Source: Paenalicyclobacillus macrosporangiidus
GTDB taxonomy: Bacteria > Bacillota > Bacilli > Alicyclobacillales > Alicyclobacillaceae
Assembly (NCBI RefSeq): GCF_900116805.1
Contig: NZ_FPBV01000002.1
Location: forward strand, 62,001 to 126,000
Direction: 5' to 3'
DNA: 64,000 nucleotides
Part shown: in pieces, positions 1 to 8,495 of the stretch
How positions within the stretch are numbered: the stretch's first letter is position 1
How the letters are laid out: the number at the start of each line of letters is the position of its first letter
Program-made: the position numbers and the translations under genes
The notes under the pieces: model-generated
The model's input: only the letters and a program-made list of their open reading frames with translations
Told to the model about the DNA's origin: nothing
Databases searched by the model: none

Positions 1-109
1 CCCACTCGTCCCGGACGATGAAGGTGTGCTCGAACAACAGGCTGAGCACGCGCGCGAACTCCTCCTTGTCCGCGTCCGTCAACGCCGTGTACCGGCTCTG
101 CCAGTCCAT
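1..109 (-). CDS. jetB: Wadjet subunit JetB (DUF4194), N-terminal fragment cut by window edge
   Basis: Only the first 36 codons are inside the window (begins MDWQSRYTALTDADKEEFAR). The acidic N-terminus followed by a LLFEHTFIVRDEW-like segment resembles the start of DUF4194/JetB proteins, the kleisin-binding partner in the Wadjet SMC-like complex that cleaves small circular DNA. The start ATG at 107-109 is preceded by a very strong ribosome site (AGAAAGGAGG, 7 bases upstream), and the gene begins 31 bases inside the end of jetA, so the two are translationally coupled. The identification rests mainly on the JetA neighbour; the rest of the system (JetC SMC-like ATPase, JetD nuclease) should lie just beyond base 1. 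Confidence 0.6.
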   Translation of the reverse strand, partial: MDWQSRYTALTDADKEEFARVLSLLFEHTFIVRDEW

Positions 110-1707
110 CGGTCCGCCTCCTTTCTGAGGAACGTCAGCGCCGGGATACGGTACGCCCCGACCACCACGGTCTGGGTTTCATCATCCCATTCAATCCCGT
201 AGGGCATCTCCGGCTCGTCCCCGCGCACCACGGCGACGATGGCGCGGATGAAGTCGTCCCACTCGGGCAGGCGCAGGGCCGAAGCGGGCAGGCGGCCGTG
301 CTCATCCATCTGCGACAGGATGAATTCGGCGATCCGCTGCTGCGAGAAGAGCGCATTCGCCCGCTCCAACAGCTCCTTGGCCTCTTCTTGAAACGCGGCG
401 TCGTCCACCCCGCCGGGCCGCCGCAGGGGCTGCGGCTGGCCCCGCTGCCGGCGCTTGGGTTCCGTGTAGAGGGCATCGGGATCGAAATAGCGGACCTCAT
501 ACAAGGGCAGCTCGGCCATAGCCGAGAGCAACGGCGACGGAGCGCGCGCGTGCACCGGCGGCAGAGCGCGTAGCAACTGCACCAGCTTGCCCTTGATGTC
601 CCGGTCGCTGTTGAGCAGATACTGCAGCCGCTCGACGGACGCGCGGTTGTAGGCGGCGTTGCGGTGATCAATCTCGCGCAAGAGATCGTCCAATGACTCG
701 AACGTGTCGCCGATGAATTGGATCAGGCGCACGATCTCGCCGCGGGCCGCGAGATCGTCCAGCTCCGGGCGCTGCTGTCGCAGGGTGGCGGACATCCGGT
801 TCAGCAGGCTCGGCGCGGCCAGCCAGTCGCGCAGGATCTGAAGGATGCGCGGCCGGAACCGGTACACGCTGTCGAACGTCTTCAGGGGATGGTAGGTGGC
901 GATGGCCACAGACAGTTGGTAACTGTCGAAGTGCTCGGCGAGCAGGTCGCGGATGTCTTGGCGCAGGTGCAGGTTCTGATAATAGGTATGAATGTTGTGC
1001 AAAAGGGCCCGCAGGTTCTCGCGCAGCGCGACGGTGGCGTCGTACGCCGACTGCAGCGCCTGCAGCATGAACTCGTCCCGCTCCTCGTTGGCCGTCCGGA
1101 GGTTGGAATACACGGAGTAGACGAAGGCGTTGTACCGCTGCTGCACCGGCTCGACGATGGCGTGCAGGGCGTCGAGCAGGACACTGGCGTATTGGGGCAC
1201 AATCAGGGTCTCGTCGAAGCCGCTGCCGTCGGTCACCGACTGCAGCCACCCGGTCTGCACCAACCTGCGCACCAGGGCGTGCGCCCGCCCGGACAAGGTG
1301 GCGTCGTCGAATCCGCCGAAGCCGTCGGAGCCATCGGAGTCGCCAAGGCCATCGGGCCCCGGCGAGGTGCCCGCCGCGTTCGATCGATGCGCAACGGCCG
1401 CTTCCCTGTCGACCGGTGACTCGGGAACCACCGGTTGCACTGGGGCCGCCTCCACCGCCTTGGGCGATGCCGACGGAGCGCCCACGGGATCGACCCCGTC
1501 CGCATCCATCATCTCGTCCTCGGGGAGATCGGTGAGGTCCCGTTCCATCTGGCTGATCAGATACGCGACGAGATCCGCCCGGCGGAACGTGATCTCACGC
1601 TGGTAGCATTCCCGCAGCACCATGAGGGCGCGGAAATAGACCGCGCGATGGCGCGCCGCCAACAGCGAGAACAGGTTGTCCGGCACGACTTCAAACAGAT
1701 TCCGCAT
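79..1707 (-). CDS. jetA: Wadjet anti-plasmid system subunit JetA (DUF5716 family)
   Basis: 542 residues beginning MRNLFEVVPDNLFSLLAARH, matching the N-terminal signature of JetA (DUF5716), the MukF/kleisin-like subunit of Wadjet complexes (family knowledge). In these systems JetABC form an SMC-like loop extruder and JetD cuts plasmid DNA. Central residues ~185-330 are helical and rich in charged heptads, as expected of a kleisin-type scaffold. Residues ~70-138 (DNA about 1293-1500) are a Pro/Ala/Gly/Asp-rich low-complexity insert splitting the N-terminal winged-helix region, making the protein somewhat longer than usual. ATG at 1705-1707 is preceded by GGGGGTGG. It is the first visible gene of the operon; jetB follows with a 31-base overlap. 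Alternative: another MukF-like condensin subunit; the JetB-like neighbour favours Wadjet. Confidence 0.75.
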   Translation of the reverse strand: MRNLFEVVPDNLFSLLAARHRAVYFRALMVLRECYQREITFRRADLVAYLISQMERDLTDLPEDEMMDADGVDPVGAPSASPKAVEAAPVQPVVPESPVDREAAVAHRSNAAGTSPGPDGLGDSDGSDGFGGFDDATLSGRAHALVRRLVQTGWLQSVTDGSGFDETLIVPQYASVLLDALHAIVEPVQQRYNAFVYSVYSNLRTANEERDEFMLQALQSAYDATVALRENLRALLHNIHTYYQNLHLRQDIRDLLAEHFDSYQLSVAIATYHPLKTFDSVYRFRPRILQILRDWLAAPSLLNRMSATLRQQRPELDDLAARGEIVRLIQFIGDTFESLDDLLREIDHRNAAYNRASVERLQYLLNSDRDIKGKLVQLLRALPPVHARAPSPLLSAMAELPLYEVRYFDPDALYTEPKRRQRGQPQPLRRPGGVDDAAFQEEAKELLERANALFSQQRIAEFILSQMDEHGRLPASALRLPEWDDFIRAIVAVVRGDEPEMPYGIEWDDETQTVVVGAYRIPALTFLRKEADRWTGRAGTRR

Positions 1708-2245
1708 TCCCGCGCATCCACCCCCGTGTGTCCTATCTATTCTACATCAAGGACGGGAGCGGCTCTACGAAACACGGGCTGGGGGCTTGTGGGAATGACG
1801 AGAGAGCAGAGCCGGAGGGGTTGTGCCTCCGGCCCCGAATGGTCAGAATGTGCGGCATCCATCCTTGGACCGGGTGCCTTTCGGCCGTTCTAGTACACGA
1901 ACGGTGCTTAACGCATCGCGGCCGGGAGCCCATAGCGACCGTTTCGTATCTATCTCGGTTGACCAGGCGATGAATAGTGACCATCGTGTACGTAAGTGTT
2001 GCGGCGAAGCACAGGGTGGGAGCGGTTAAGTGGATTGGACCGCCTTATTCCGTCAACCGCAGGAGGAATAACACAAAAAGGGTTGCTATCCACCCGGCCC
2101 GCGCACCCTGTAAGGTGGAAAATGAATTTACCCCCCTCGCAACCCCATCGTGCGTCTCCTGTCCGTCCCCACCCGTCCCCTGGCGCTGCACCCGTCCGCT
2201 TCAGGCGGCTCCGCCAGGCCTCTCTGCACCGCTTTTACTCCACTC
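1708..2245. other. intergenic stretch between nadA and jetA
   Basis: 538 bases holding the jetA upstream region and the end of the nadA transcript. I see no convincing gene: short reading frames on both strands lack ribosome sites and family resemblance. No riboswitch-like conserved core was recognised. A short GGCGG-ct-CCGCC hairpin near 2200 could be part of nadA transcript 3' end but has no T-tract. Confidence 0.5.
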
Positions 2246-3214
2246 TTATCCGATGGCGACCATCCGCTCAATGGCCAACCGCGCCCGCGACGCAATGTCC
2301 TCCGGCACCGTGATCACATATCGGTTCTCGCGCAGCGCGTCGCGCACCTTGTCGAGCGTGATCCGCTTCATGAACGGGCAGATGGCATCCGGATTGGCCG
2401 CCACAAACCGCTTGCCCGGATTCCGCTTCTGCATCTGATAGAGGATCCCCGTCTCCGTCGCCACGATGAACTCCTCCGCCTCCGAGGACGACGCGTGCTT
2501 CAGCATCCCACCGGTCGAGAGGATCTTCGTACGATCCGCCGGCAGCACGCCCTCCGCCGCCAGGTACACGCTCGACGTCGAGCAGCCGCACTCCGGGTGC
2601 ACCAAAAGCTCCGCCCGCGGGTGCTCCCGCAACACCGTCTTCACCTGCGACGGCTGAATCCCCGCGTGCACATGGCACTCGCCCATCCAGATGTGCATGT
2701 TCCGCCGCCCCGTCACCCGCTGGACGTACGCCCCCAGAAACATGTCCGGCAAGAACAGGATCTCGCGGTCTTCCGGGATGGAGCGGACCACTTCGATCGC
2801 GTTGGACGACGTACAACAGTAGTCGCTCTCCGCCTTCACCTCGGCCGACGTGTTGACGTACGCCACCACCACCGCCCCCGGGTGCTCCGCCTTCCATGCC
2901 CGCAGCTGATCGGCCGTGATGCTGTCGGCCAGCGAGCAGCCCGCCTCCAGGTCCGGCAGCAGCACCGTCTTCTCCGGATTGAGCATCGCCGCCGTCTCCG
3001 CCATGAAGTGCACGCCGCAGAAGACAATCACGTCCGCATCCGTCTTCGCCGCCGCCCGGGCCAGGGCGAGCGAGTCGCCGAGCACGTCCGCCAGCTCCTG
3101 CACCTCGGGCCGCTGGTAGTTGTGCGCCAAGATGACCGCGTTTTTCTCCCGCTTCAGCCGGTGGATCTCCTCTGTCAAGCCGGCCGCGGGACCGTCCGCC
3201 ATCCGAACCGCCAT
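2246..3214 (-). CDS. nadA: quinolinate synthase NadA
   Basis: 322 residues. NadA condenses iminoaspartate with dihydroxyacetone phosphate to quinolinate in de novo NAD synthesis and carries a [4Fe-4S] cluster in the cytosol. The three expected cluster cysteines are seen in VIVFCGVHFMAE, HPECGCSTS and NPDAICPFMKR; the substrate-binding ILAHNYQ segment near residue 30 and MGECHVHAGI are also intact. An upstream ATG in frame (3364) would add 50 Arg/Gly-rich residues; the start at 3214 is preferred because GGGAGGG lies 8 bases upstream and the length fits the family's compact type. Third gene of nadC-nadB-nadA, 62 bases after nadB. Confidence 0.93.
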   Translation of the reverse strand: MAVRMADGPAAGLTEEIHRLKREKNAVILAHNYQRPEVQELADVLGDSLALARAAAKTDADVIVFCGVHFMAETAAMLNPEKTVLLPDLEAGCSLADSITADQLRAWKAEHPGAVVVAYVNTSAEVKAESDYCCTSSNAIEVVRSIPEDREILFLPDMFLGAYVQRVTGRRNMHIWMGECHVHAGIQPSQVKTVLREHPRAELLVHPECGCSTSSVYLAAEGVLPADRTKILSTGGMLKHASSSEAEEFIVATETGILYQMQKRNPGKRFVAANPDAICPFMKRITLDKVRDALRENRYVITVPEDIASRARLAIERMVAIG

Positions 3215-3276
3215 CCTGCATCCCTCCCCAATCTTCACAGCCGCACCTTCAGAACCGCATCTACACAGCCGCATCG

Positions 3277-5019
3277 TCAGATCCGCACCGGCGCCGCACC
3301 GGCCGCGACCGCCTCTGCCGCCTGCAGCCGCGGCGGCTGGCCCAGGCGGCTTACGGTGTCGCAACCCGCCAGATGCGCCGCGGGCTGCGGAAAATCGCTG
3401 CGGTAATGCGCGCCCCGGCTCTCCTCCCGGACCAGCGCGGATTCCGCCATCAGGCGGGCCACCCGCACGGCCGCCGAGCCCGGGTGGTCCTCTTCCAGTG
3501 CCGCCAGCGCCGCGATGGCCGTCCTGAGCCCATCCGCGTGGCGCACCAATCCCACGTAAGTCCAGAGGATCTGCTGCACTTGCTCCAGCTCGCGGCCCTG
3601 CCCGCAGCTGACATCGGCGCCCTGCTCGCCGCGGACATCCACGCGCGATCCCGCTTCGCCGGCTGCCTCAGCGGCCGCTGCCCCGGCGGCGTCCACCGCT
3701 GAAGCCTCCACGTCCACCGCTACAGCCTCCCTCGCCGCAGCGTCCATCGCCGCAGCGTCCACCGTCCCGGCCCAATCCGGCGCCTCCGCGGCCGTGTCCA
3801 CGCCACCGGCCCTGCCCGGGATGTCCGCATCCCCGCCATACCGGACGTGCTCATACAGCTCGTACGCCATCACGAGGCACTCCAAGAGCGAGTTGCTGGC
3901 CAGGCGGTTGGCGCCGTGGCAGCCGGTGTTGGCCACCTCGCCGATCGCGTACAGGCCCGGGACGTCCGTCTCCCCGGCCAGGGTGGCCGCGACGCCGCCC
4001 ATCAGAAAGTGCGCGGCCGGGGTGACCGGGACCGGTTCGGCGGCGGGATTGAACCCGTATGAGCGGCAGCCCTCGTACACCGTCGGGAACCGCTCCGCGA
4101 GCTGCGCGATCCCGGTGCAATCCAGGTACACCCGCTCGCCCCGCTGCAAACGGGCGTACACCGCCCGGGCGACCACGTCGCGCGGGGCGAGATCGCCCTG
4201 CGGATGATCCCCCATGACCGGCGCGCCGCGCTCGTCGATGAGCGTCGCCCCTGCGCCGCGCAGCGCCTCGCTGAGGAGGAACCGGGGATTCCCGTCCGAC
4301 GCCAGCGCCGTCGGGTGAAACTGCATGAACTCCAGATTGCGCAGGGTCGCCCCCGCGTCGTACGCCAACACCAAGCCTTCGCCCGCCGCGCCCCGCGGGT
4401 TGGTCGTCGCAGCGAACAGCTGGCCCGCCCCGCCGGTGGCGAGGACGACGCCCCGCCGTGCGCCGACGAACCGCAAGCCGCCCGGCCGCGTCACCCAGAC
4501 ACCGGTCACGCGGCCCCGCCTGTCCCGCGACGGCCGCCGCGCCAGGCGCACCGCCTGCGCGTCCAAGAGCACGTCCAGCGTCGGCCGCAGCGTGAGCGCC
4601 TGCCGCACGGCTGCCAGGATGTGCCGTCCGCTGGCGTCCCCGCCCGCGTGCAGGATGCGCGGCCGCCCGTGGGCGCCCTCCAGGCCGAGGCGGAGGGAGC
4701 CGTCGGCAGCACGATCGAAGCGGGCCCCCAACTCGACCAGCCACCGCACCAGCTGCGGCGCTCGGGCCGTCAAACGGGCCACCGCCTCCGGCCGGCACAG
4801 CCCGGCGCCCGCGGCGAGGGTGTCCTTAGCGTGCCACTCCGGCGAATCCCCGGCACCGACGGCCGCCGCCAGCCCGCCCTGTGCGTGATGGGAGTTGCTG
4901 TCCTCCGGCGGCACCTTGGAGAGGAGCGCCACCTCTCCCAGATGGCTCAGCCACCAGGCGGCAGCACAACCGGCGAGGCCGGCGCCGATGACGACGAAGT
5001 CGTATCGGTCCCGGGTCAT
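3277..5019 (-). CDS. nadB: L-aspartate oxidase NadB
   Basis: 580 residues. Flavoprotein that oxidises L-aspartate to iminoaspartate, handing it to NadA. N-terminal FAD-binding GAGLAGCAAA motif (residues ~12-22), the SNSHHAQGG segment, and the fumarate-reductase-like GGAGQLFAATTNP and MGGVAATLAGETDVPGLYAIGE stretches are intact. Residues ~393-470 (DNA about 3610-3840) are an Ala/Asp/Gly/Val-rich low-complexity linker built from repeated GCGTCCACCG-like units, inserted between the capping/FAD region and the C-terminal helical domain; this explains the excess over the usual ~530 residues. ATG at 5019 overlaps the nadC stop (ATGA), so the two are translationally coupled. Confidence 0.93.
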   Translation of the reverse strand: MTRDRYDFVVIGAGLAGCAAAWWLSHLGEVALLSKVPPEDSNSHHAQGGLAAAVGAGDSPEWHAKDTLAAGAGLCRPEAVARLTARAPQLVRWLVELGARFDRAADGSLRLGLEGAHGRPRILHAGGDASGRHILAAVRQALTLRPTLDVLLDAQAVRLARRPSRDRRGRVTGVWVTRPGGLRFVGARRGVVLATGGAGQLFAATTNPRGAAGEGLVLAYDAGATLRNLEFMQFHPTALASDGNPRFLLSEALRGAGATLIDERGAPVMGDHPQGDLAPRDVVARAVYARLQRGERVYLDCTGIAQLAERFPTVYEGCRSYGFNPAAEPVPVTPAAHFLMGGVAATLAGETDVPGLYAIGEVANTGCHGANRLASNSLLECLVMAYELYEHVRYGGDADIPGRAGGVDTAAEAPDWAGTVDAAAMDAAAREAVAVDVEASAVDAAGAAAAEAAGEAGSRVDVRGEQGADVSCGQGRELEQVQQILWTYVGLVRHADGLRTAIAALAALEEDHPGSAAVRVARLMAESALVREESRGAHYRSDFPQPAAHLAGCDTVSRLGQPPRLQAAEAVAAGAAPVRI

Positions 5020-5921
5020 GGCGCCGTCTCCCGGGTCCGGACGTCGGTCGGCACGGCCTCGGCGAGGGGGACGGATGGGGCCGCAAGGGCGAGATCGACA
5101 TCCAGACTGACGTCGACGCTCGTCGCCGCGTGCGTCAGCGCGCCCATCGAGATGAAGTCGACCCCGGTGCGGGCCACGTCGGCGAGGCGATCCAGGGTCA
5201 TGTTGCCGCTGGCCTCCAACGGGACCCGGCCGGCCGTACGGGACACCGCCTCGCGCAGGGTGGCGAGATCCATGTTGTCGAGGAGGATGAGGTCGGCCCC
5301 CGCCGCCAGGGCTTCGTCCAACTGAGAGAGCGTGTCGACCTCCACCTCCACCTTGACCGAGATGCCGACGTGCTTCCGCGCCCGGGCGACCGCCTCCGCG
5401 ACGCCGCCCGCCAGGGCGACGTGGTTGTCCTTGATGAGCACCATGTCGTCGAGGCCGAAGCGGTGATTCATCCCGCCGCCCATGCGCACGGCGTACTTCT
5501 CCAGGTAACGCCAGCCGGGGGTCGTCTTGCGCGTGTCGAGGAGCCGCGCGTTTGTCCCGGCCAGGCGCGCGGTGGACTGCCGGGTCAAGGTGGCGATCCC
5601 GCTGAGCCGCGCCAAAAAGTTCAACGCCGTGCGCTCAGCCGACAGGATGGACGCGGCCGGTCCCCGCACCAGGCAGACCGGCGCCGGTTCGGCGATGTCC
5701 GCGCCGTCGTGCACCAAGGGGGTGACGGTGACCTGCGGATCGAGCCGGTGAAACACCGCAGCCAGCACGGGCAGACCCACCACCCGCGCCGGCTGCTTGA
5801 TGAACACCTGAGCCGTCGCCGAAAGGCCCGGCGGGAGGACGGCCGCGGTGGTCACGTCCCCCCGGCCGACGTCTTCGTCGAGGGCCAGATCAATGAGGGT
5901 GAGAACCGAACGAGGCAGCAT
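5016..5921 (-). CDS. nadC: nicotinate-nucleotide pyrophosphorylase NadC
   Basis: 301 residues. Converts quinolinate and PRPP to nicotinate mononucleotide, closing the NadB-NadA branch. Recognised by LDTRKTTPGWRYLEKYAV, GGGMNHRFGLDDMVLIKDNH and ILLDNMD, which carry the Arg/Lys/His residues that bind the two substrates. The open frame continues upstream for hundreds of codons without stops, but the start at 5921 is set by AGAGGTGA 9-10 bases upstream and by the family N-terminus. First gene of nadC-nadB-nadA; a candidate operator lies 46-68 bases upstream of the start. Confidence 0.94.
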   Translation of the reverse strand: MLPRSVLTLIDLALDEDVGRGDVTTAAVLPPGLSATAQVFIKQPARVVGLPVLAAVFHRLDPQVTVTPLVHDGADIAEPAPVCLVRGPAASILSAERTALNFLARLSGIATLTRQSTARLAGTNARLLDTRKTTPGWRYLEKYAVRMGGGMNHRFGLDDMVLIKDNHVALAGGVAEAVARARKHVGISVKVEVEVDTLSQLDEALAAGADLILLDNMDLATLREAVSRTAGRVPLEASGNMTLDRLADVARTGVDFISMGALTHAATSVDVSLDVDLALAAPSVPLAEAVPTDVRTRETAP

Positions 5922-5967
5922 CGCTGCATCACCTCTCGGAATCTGTGTGCGGGAAACGAAGAGATAC

Positions 5968-5989
5968 TGTATATACACCTGAATGTACA
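5968..5989. promoter_or_regulatory. candidate operator upstream of nadCBA (NiaR-like)
   Basis: A 22-base imperfect palindrome, arms TGTATATACAC and TGTACATTCAG (8 of 11 positions match), containing the perfect 10-mer TGTATATACA. It lies between the ctaA terminator and nadC. Bacilli usually repress nadBCA with the niacin-responsive NiaR (YrxA) at a 22-base inverted repeat; assigning this site to NiaR is inference. Confidence 0.45.
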
Positions 5990-6000
5990 CCAAGGCAGAC

Positions 6001-6034
6001 AAAAATGCCAGCCTGCAGGATTGCGCAGGCTGGC
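6001..6034 (-). terminator. rho-independent terminator of the qox-ctaBA transcript
   Basis: On the minus strand a perfect 10-bp stem (GCCAGCCTGC / GCAGGCTGGC, 8-base loop) is followed by ATTTTTG. It begins 7 bases after the ctaA stop and separates this transcript from nadCBA. Confidence 0.85.
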
Positions 6035-6040
6035 GAGGAT

Positions 6041-7081
6041 TTACAGACCCGCTGGCGCGCCCCCGGATGCCGCGGTCCCCTGTGGGCCACCGCCCGAGGC
6101 CAGTTGGCGTCTGCGGACGGGCTCCGGAGTGGACTGGAGCGCCACGTACGCCAGCGTCGCGAACAGGCAGGACACGATGGACACATGCAGGAGAAACGCG
6201 GGAAGCGCCAGCCGCGTATACACCAAGAGTCCGCCACTCAACGCTTGGGCCAACACCAGTGCGACCGAGAGCGCCGCGCCCCGCCGCAGATCGGGCCGAT
6301 CCACCGGAAGCCGGCGCGCCTGCACCCACAGGGCGACGCACAGGATGACGAGCCCGAGCGCGATGGACCGGTGCAGGATGTCGAAATACAGGTTGCTGCC
6401 CGCTTGCGCGAATGACTCGGTGGGGAAGGGGAATCCTTGGAACCAGGCGCCGGCGTGAATGTTGGAGATGTACGCCCCGACGTACAGGGCGATGAACGTG
6501 TACACCATCGTGAAGAACGCCCAAAAGCGGAACCGCTTCGGCGGAACGCCCGGCCGCAGCGGCGCCGCCCCGCCGTCCACGGAGATGCCGACGCGCTGCA
6601 CCTGGTTTAACACCGCGGTCAACAACGTGATCCCGACGAAGGCCATCAGCGACACGCCCAGGTGGGTCGCCAGCACCGCCGGCGGATCGCCGACCAGCAC
6701 CCCGACGGCCCCGAGGAATGCCTCGAGGGCGACGAATCCGCAGGCGATCCCGATGGTCGCCTTCACCTCGACCCACTGGCCGTACCTGCGCCAGGCCAAA
6801 ACGGCGGTGGTGACGAGCAGGATGGTCACCACCAGCACGATGCCCCGGTGCCCGAACTCGATGAGGGTCTGCAGACTCCATGCGCTTGGAATGACCGAGC
6901 CGTTGCACAGGGGCCATTCCCGGCCGCAGCCCAGCGCGGACCCGGTCGCCGTGTCGAGAAACCCGGCCATGTTCACGATGAACAGGCCGACCCACGTCGC
7001 CGCCGACAGCCACCAGACGCCGTCCCGGCCGTGGGCGTGCCGGGATGGAAGCGTCCGCACCTCTTCCTCGACCTTGCTCAT
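6041..7081 (-). CDS. ctaA: heme A synthase CtaA
   Basis: 346 residues, integral membrane with about eight predicted helices. Oxidises the C8 methyl of heme O to the formyl group of heme A. The conserved extracytoplasmic cysteine pair is seen in GCGREWPLC, and the heme-ligand histidines in EFGHR, ATHLG, ILHRS and LLHVS sit in the expected helices. The C-terminal ~25 residues are Gly/Ala-rich and poorly conserved. It follows ctaB by 18 bases and ends the qox-ctaBA operon, so heme A supply is co-expressed with the oxidase that uses it. ATG has GGGGGGG-type ribosome site just upstream. Confidence 0.92.
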   Translation of the reverse strand: MSKVEEEVRTLPSRHAHGRDGVWWLSAATWVGLFIVNMAGFLDTATGSALGCGREWPLCNGSVIPSAWSLQTLIEFGHRGIVLVVTILLVTTAVLAWRRYGQWVEVKATIGIACGFVALEAFLGAVGVLVGDPPAVLATHLGVSLMAFVGITLLTAVLNQVQRVGISVDGGAAPLRPGVPPKRFRFWAFFTMVYTFIALYVGAYISNIHAGAWFQGFPFPTESFAQAGSNLYFDILHRSIALGLVILCVALWVQARRLPVDRPDLRRGAALSVALVLAQALSGGLLVYTRLALPAFLLHVSIVSCLFATLAYVALQSTPEPVRRRQLASGGGPQGTAASGGAPAGL

Positions 7082-7099
7082 GCGTCGCCCCCCCTTTGC

Positions 7100-8074
7100 C
7101 TACATTCCAGACGCGGCCACAGCGAGAAACACCACCGGCAGGTAACCCAGGGAACAAGCGAAGGTCCGCCGGGCCCACAGATAGCGGCCGTCTGGCTCGC
7201 GATACATGCGATAGACCGAGTACAAGAACGCCAAGCCGGCGACCGTCGAAATCCCCAGGTACAGCGGCCCCACGGGCGCCACCAGCGGGAGCGTGGCGGA
7301 GACCGCCAACAGCAGGCCAGCGTGGATCAAACTCTGGAACCGCGCGGCCCGCTCCCCGCGAACCACCGGCATCATCGGTACCCCGGCCCGGACGTAGTCC
7401 GCGTTCTTGAACAGGGCGAGGGCCCAAAAATGCGGCGGCGTCCAGAAGAAGATGATGAGAAACAACCAGACCGCACCGAGGCTCAGTTGCCCGGTGACCG
7501 CAGCCCACCCGACCAGCGGCGGGAAAGCGCCCGCACCGCCGCCGATGACGATGTTCTGCGGTGTGCGGCGCTTGAGCCATACGGTGTACACCAGCGCATA
7601 GTAGACGTACCCGGCGGCGGACAGCAGCGCCGCCAATCCGTTCACCCAGGATGCCAACACGAGGACGGACGCCCCGAGCAGCACGAGGCTGAGCGCCAGC
7701 GCGCCTGCCGGGCTCACCTGCCCGGCGGGCAGCGGCCGGTGGCGCGTACGACTCATGACGGCGTCGATGTCGCGGTCATACCACATGTTGAAGGCGGCCC
7801 CGCCCGCCGACGACAGTGCCAGACCGGCCAACGTCCCCAGGGTCAGGCGGGTGCCCGGCCATCCCTTGGCGGCCAACAGCATGGCGCACAACGCGGTGAA
7901 CAGCAGCATCAGAAGGATGCGCGGCTTGGTCAGCGCCACGTACGCCTGCACTTTCCGCCATCCCTCCAGGAGATGCGGCCACCGGTCCGCGGCCGTCCAC
8001 GCCCCGGCTCTGTCCCGGAACCACACGGCCGGCCCCCGTTGCCCCAGCGGGGTATGAGACTCTTGCCCGTACAC
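7100..8074 (-). CDS. ctaB: protoheme IX farnesyltransferase (heme O synthase) CtaB
   Basis: 324 residues, UbiA-superfamily membrane prenyltransferase. Attaches farnesyl to protoheme to give heme O, the substrate of CtaA. The Asp-rich diphosphate-binding motif NMWYDRDIDAVM and the second NADYVRAGVPMMPVV segment are present, as are LTKPRI and TPPHFWALA. The start is GTG at 8074 with GGAGGTGA upstream; the first ~35 residues precede the first helix and are not conserved. Lies 87 bases after qoxD. Confidence 0.92.
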   Translation of the reverse strand: MYGQESHTPLGQRGPAVWFRDRAGAWTAADRWPHLLEGWRKVQAYVALTKPRILLMLLFTALCAMLLAAKGWPGTRLTLGTLAGLALSSAGGAAFNMWYDRDIDAVMSRTRHRPLPAGQVSPAGALALSLVLLGASVLVLASWVNGLAALLSAAGYVYYALVYTVWLKRRTPQNIVIGGGAGAFPPLVGWAAVTGQLSLGAVWLFLIIFFWTPPHFWALALFKNADYVRAGVPMMPVVRGERAARFQSLIHAGLLLAVSATLPLVAPVGPLYLGISTVAGLAFLYSVYRMYREPDGRYLWARRTFACSLGYLPVVFLAVAASGM

Positions 8075-8161
8075 ATCCTCACCTCCCGGCCGCTCCCGAG
8101 GGTCTCCGCCAGCCCGGCATGGCCGCTGCGTCGCGGCCTCTTCCGTCCTCGCGGCGCCCCG

Positions 8162-8494
8162 TCAGGAAATCGGCGTGTTGAACGTCAGGATCCACATGGA
8201 CGACACAACGAAGACGACGAAGAAGAACATGGCGACCGAGAACAGCCACAGATGGTATCTCGGCTTGCTGTCCTGCCCCACGTGCATGAAGAACACCAGT
8301 TGGACGAGGATCTGCAGGACGGCGAGCAACAGGATTCCGGCCAGCAGCGGCTTCGTCGGGAGCGCGTGCCCGAGGACCGCCCAGAAGGCCGCCAGCGTCA
8401 ATACGATGGACAGGGCGTAGCCCGCGACGTGCGACCAGGGGAAGCGGGCTTGCCCGGGGGCCCGCTCGAGGGCGGGCGGCCGTACCATCGACAT
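8162..8494 (-). CDS. qoxD: menaquinol oxidase subunit IV (QoxD/CyoD-like)
   Basis: 110 residues with three hydrophobic helices (about residues 24-42, 50-70, 82-105) and the LVFFMHVG loop characteristic of the prokaryotic subunit IV of heme-copper oxidases. It probably assists assembly of the CuB/heme centre in subunit I. It starts one base after qoxC ends; the start ATG has GGGGGTGA six bases upstream. Named Qox rather than Cta because the associated subunits I and II are of the quinol-oxidising type. Confidence 0.85.
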   Translation of the reverse strand: MSMVRPPALERAPGQARFPWSHVAGYALSIVLTLAAFWAVLGHALPTKPLLAGILLLAVLQILVQLVFFMHVGQDSKPRYHLWLFSVAMFFFVVFVVSSMWILTFNTPIS

Positions 8495-8495
8495 G

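Noticed and set aside
2150-3406. Long plus-strand frame opposite nadA
   Set aside because: Arg/His/Pro-rich shadow of the nadA coding strand, typical of high-GC DNA; the same applies to the frames opposite qoxB (9206-11296), acxB and acxA (23252-28552).
5922-7580. Continuous minus-strand open frame upstream of nadC
   Set aside because: It overlaps ctaA and ctaB in another frame, is Arg/Gly-rich without family resemblance, and nadC has its own start with AGAGGTGA.
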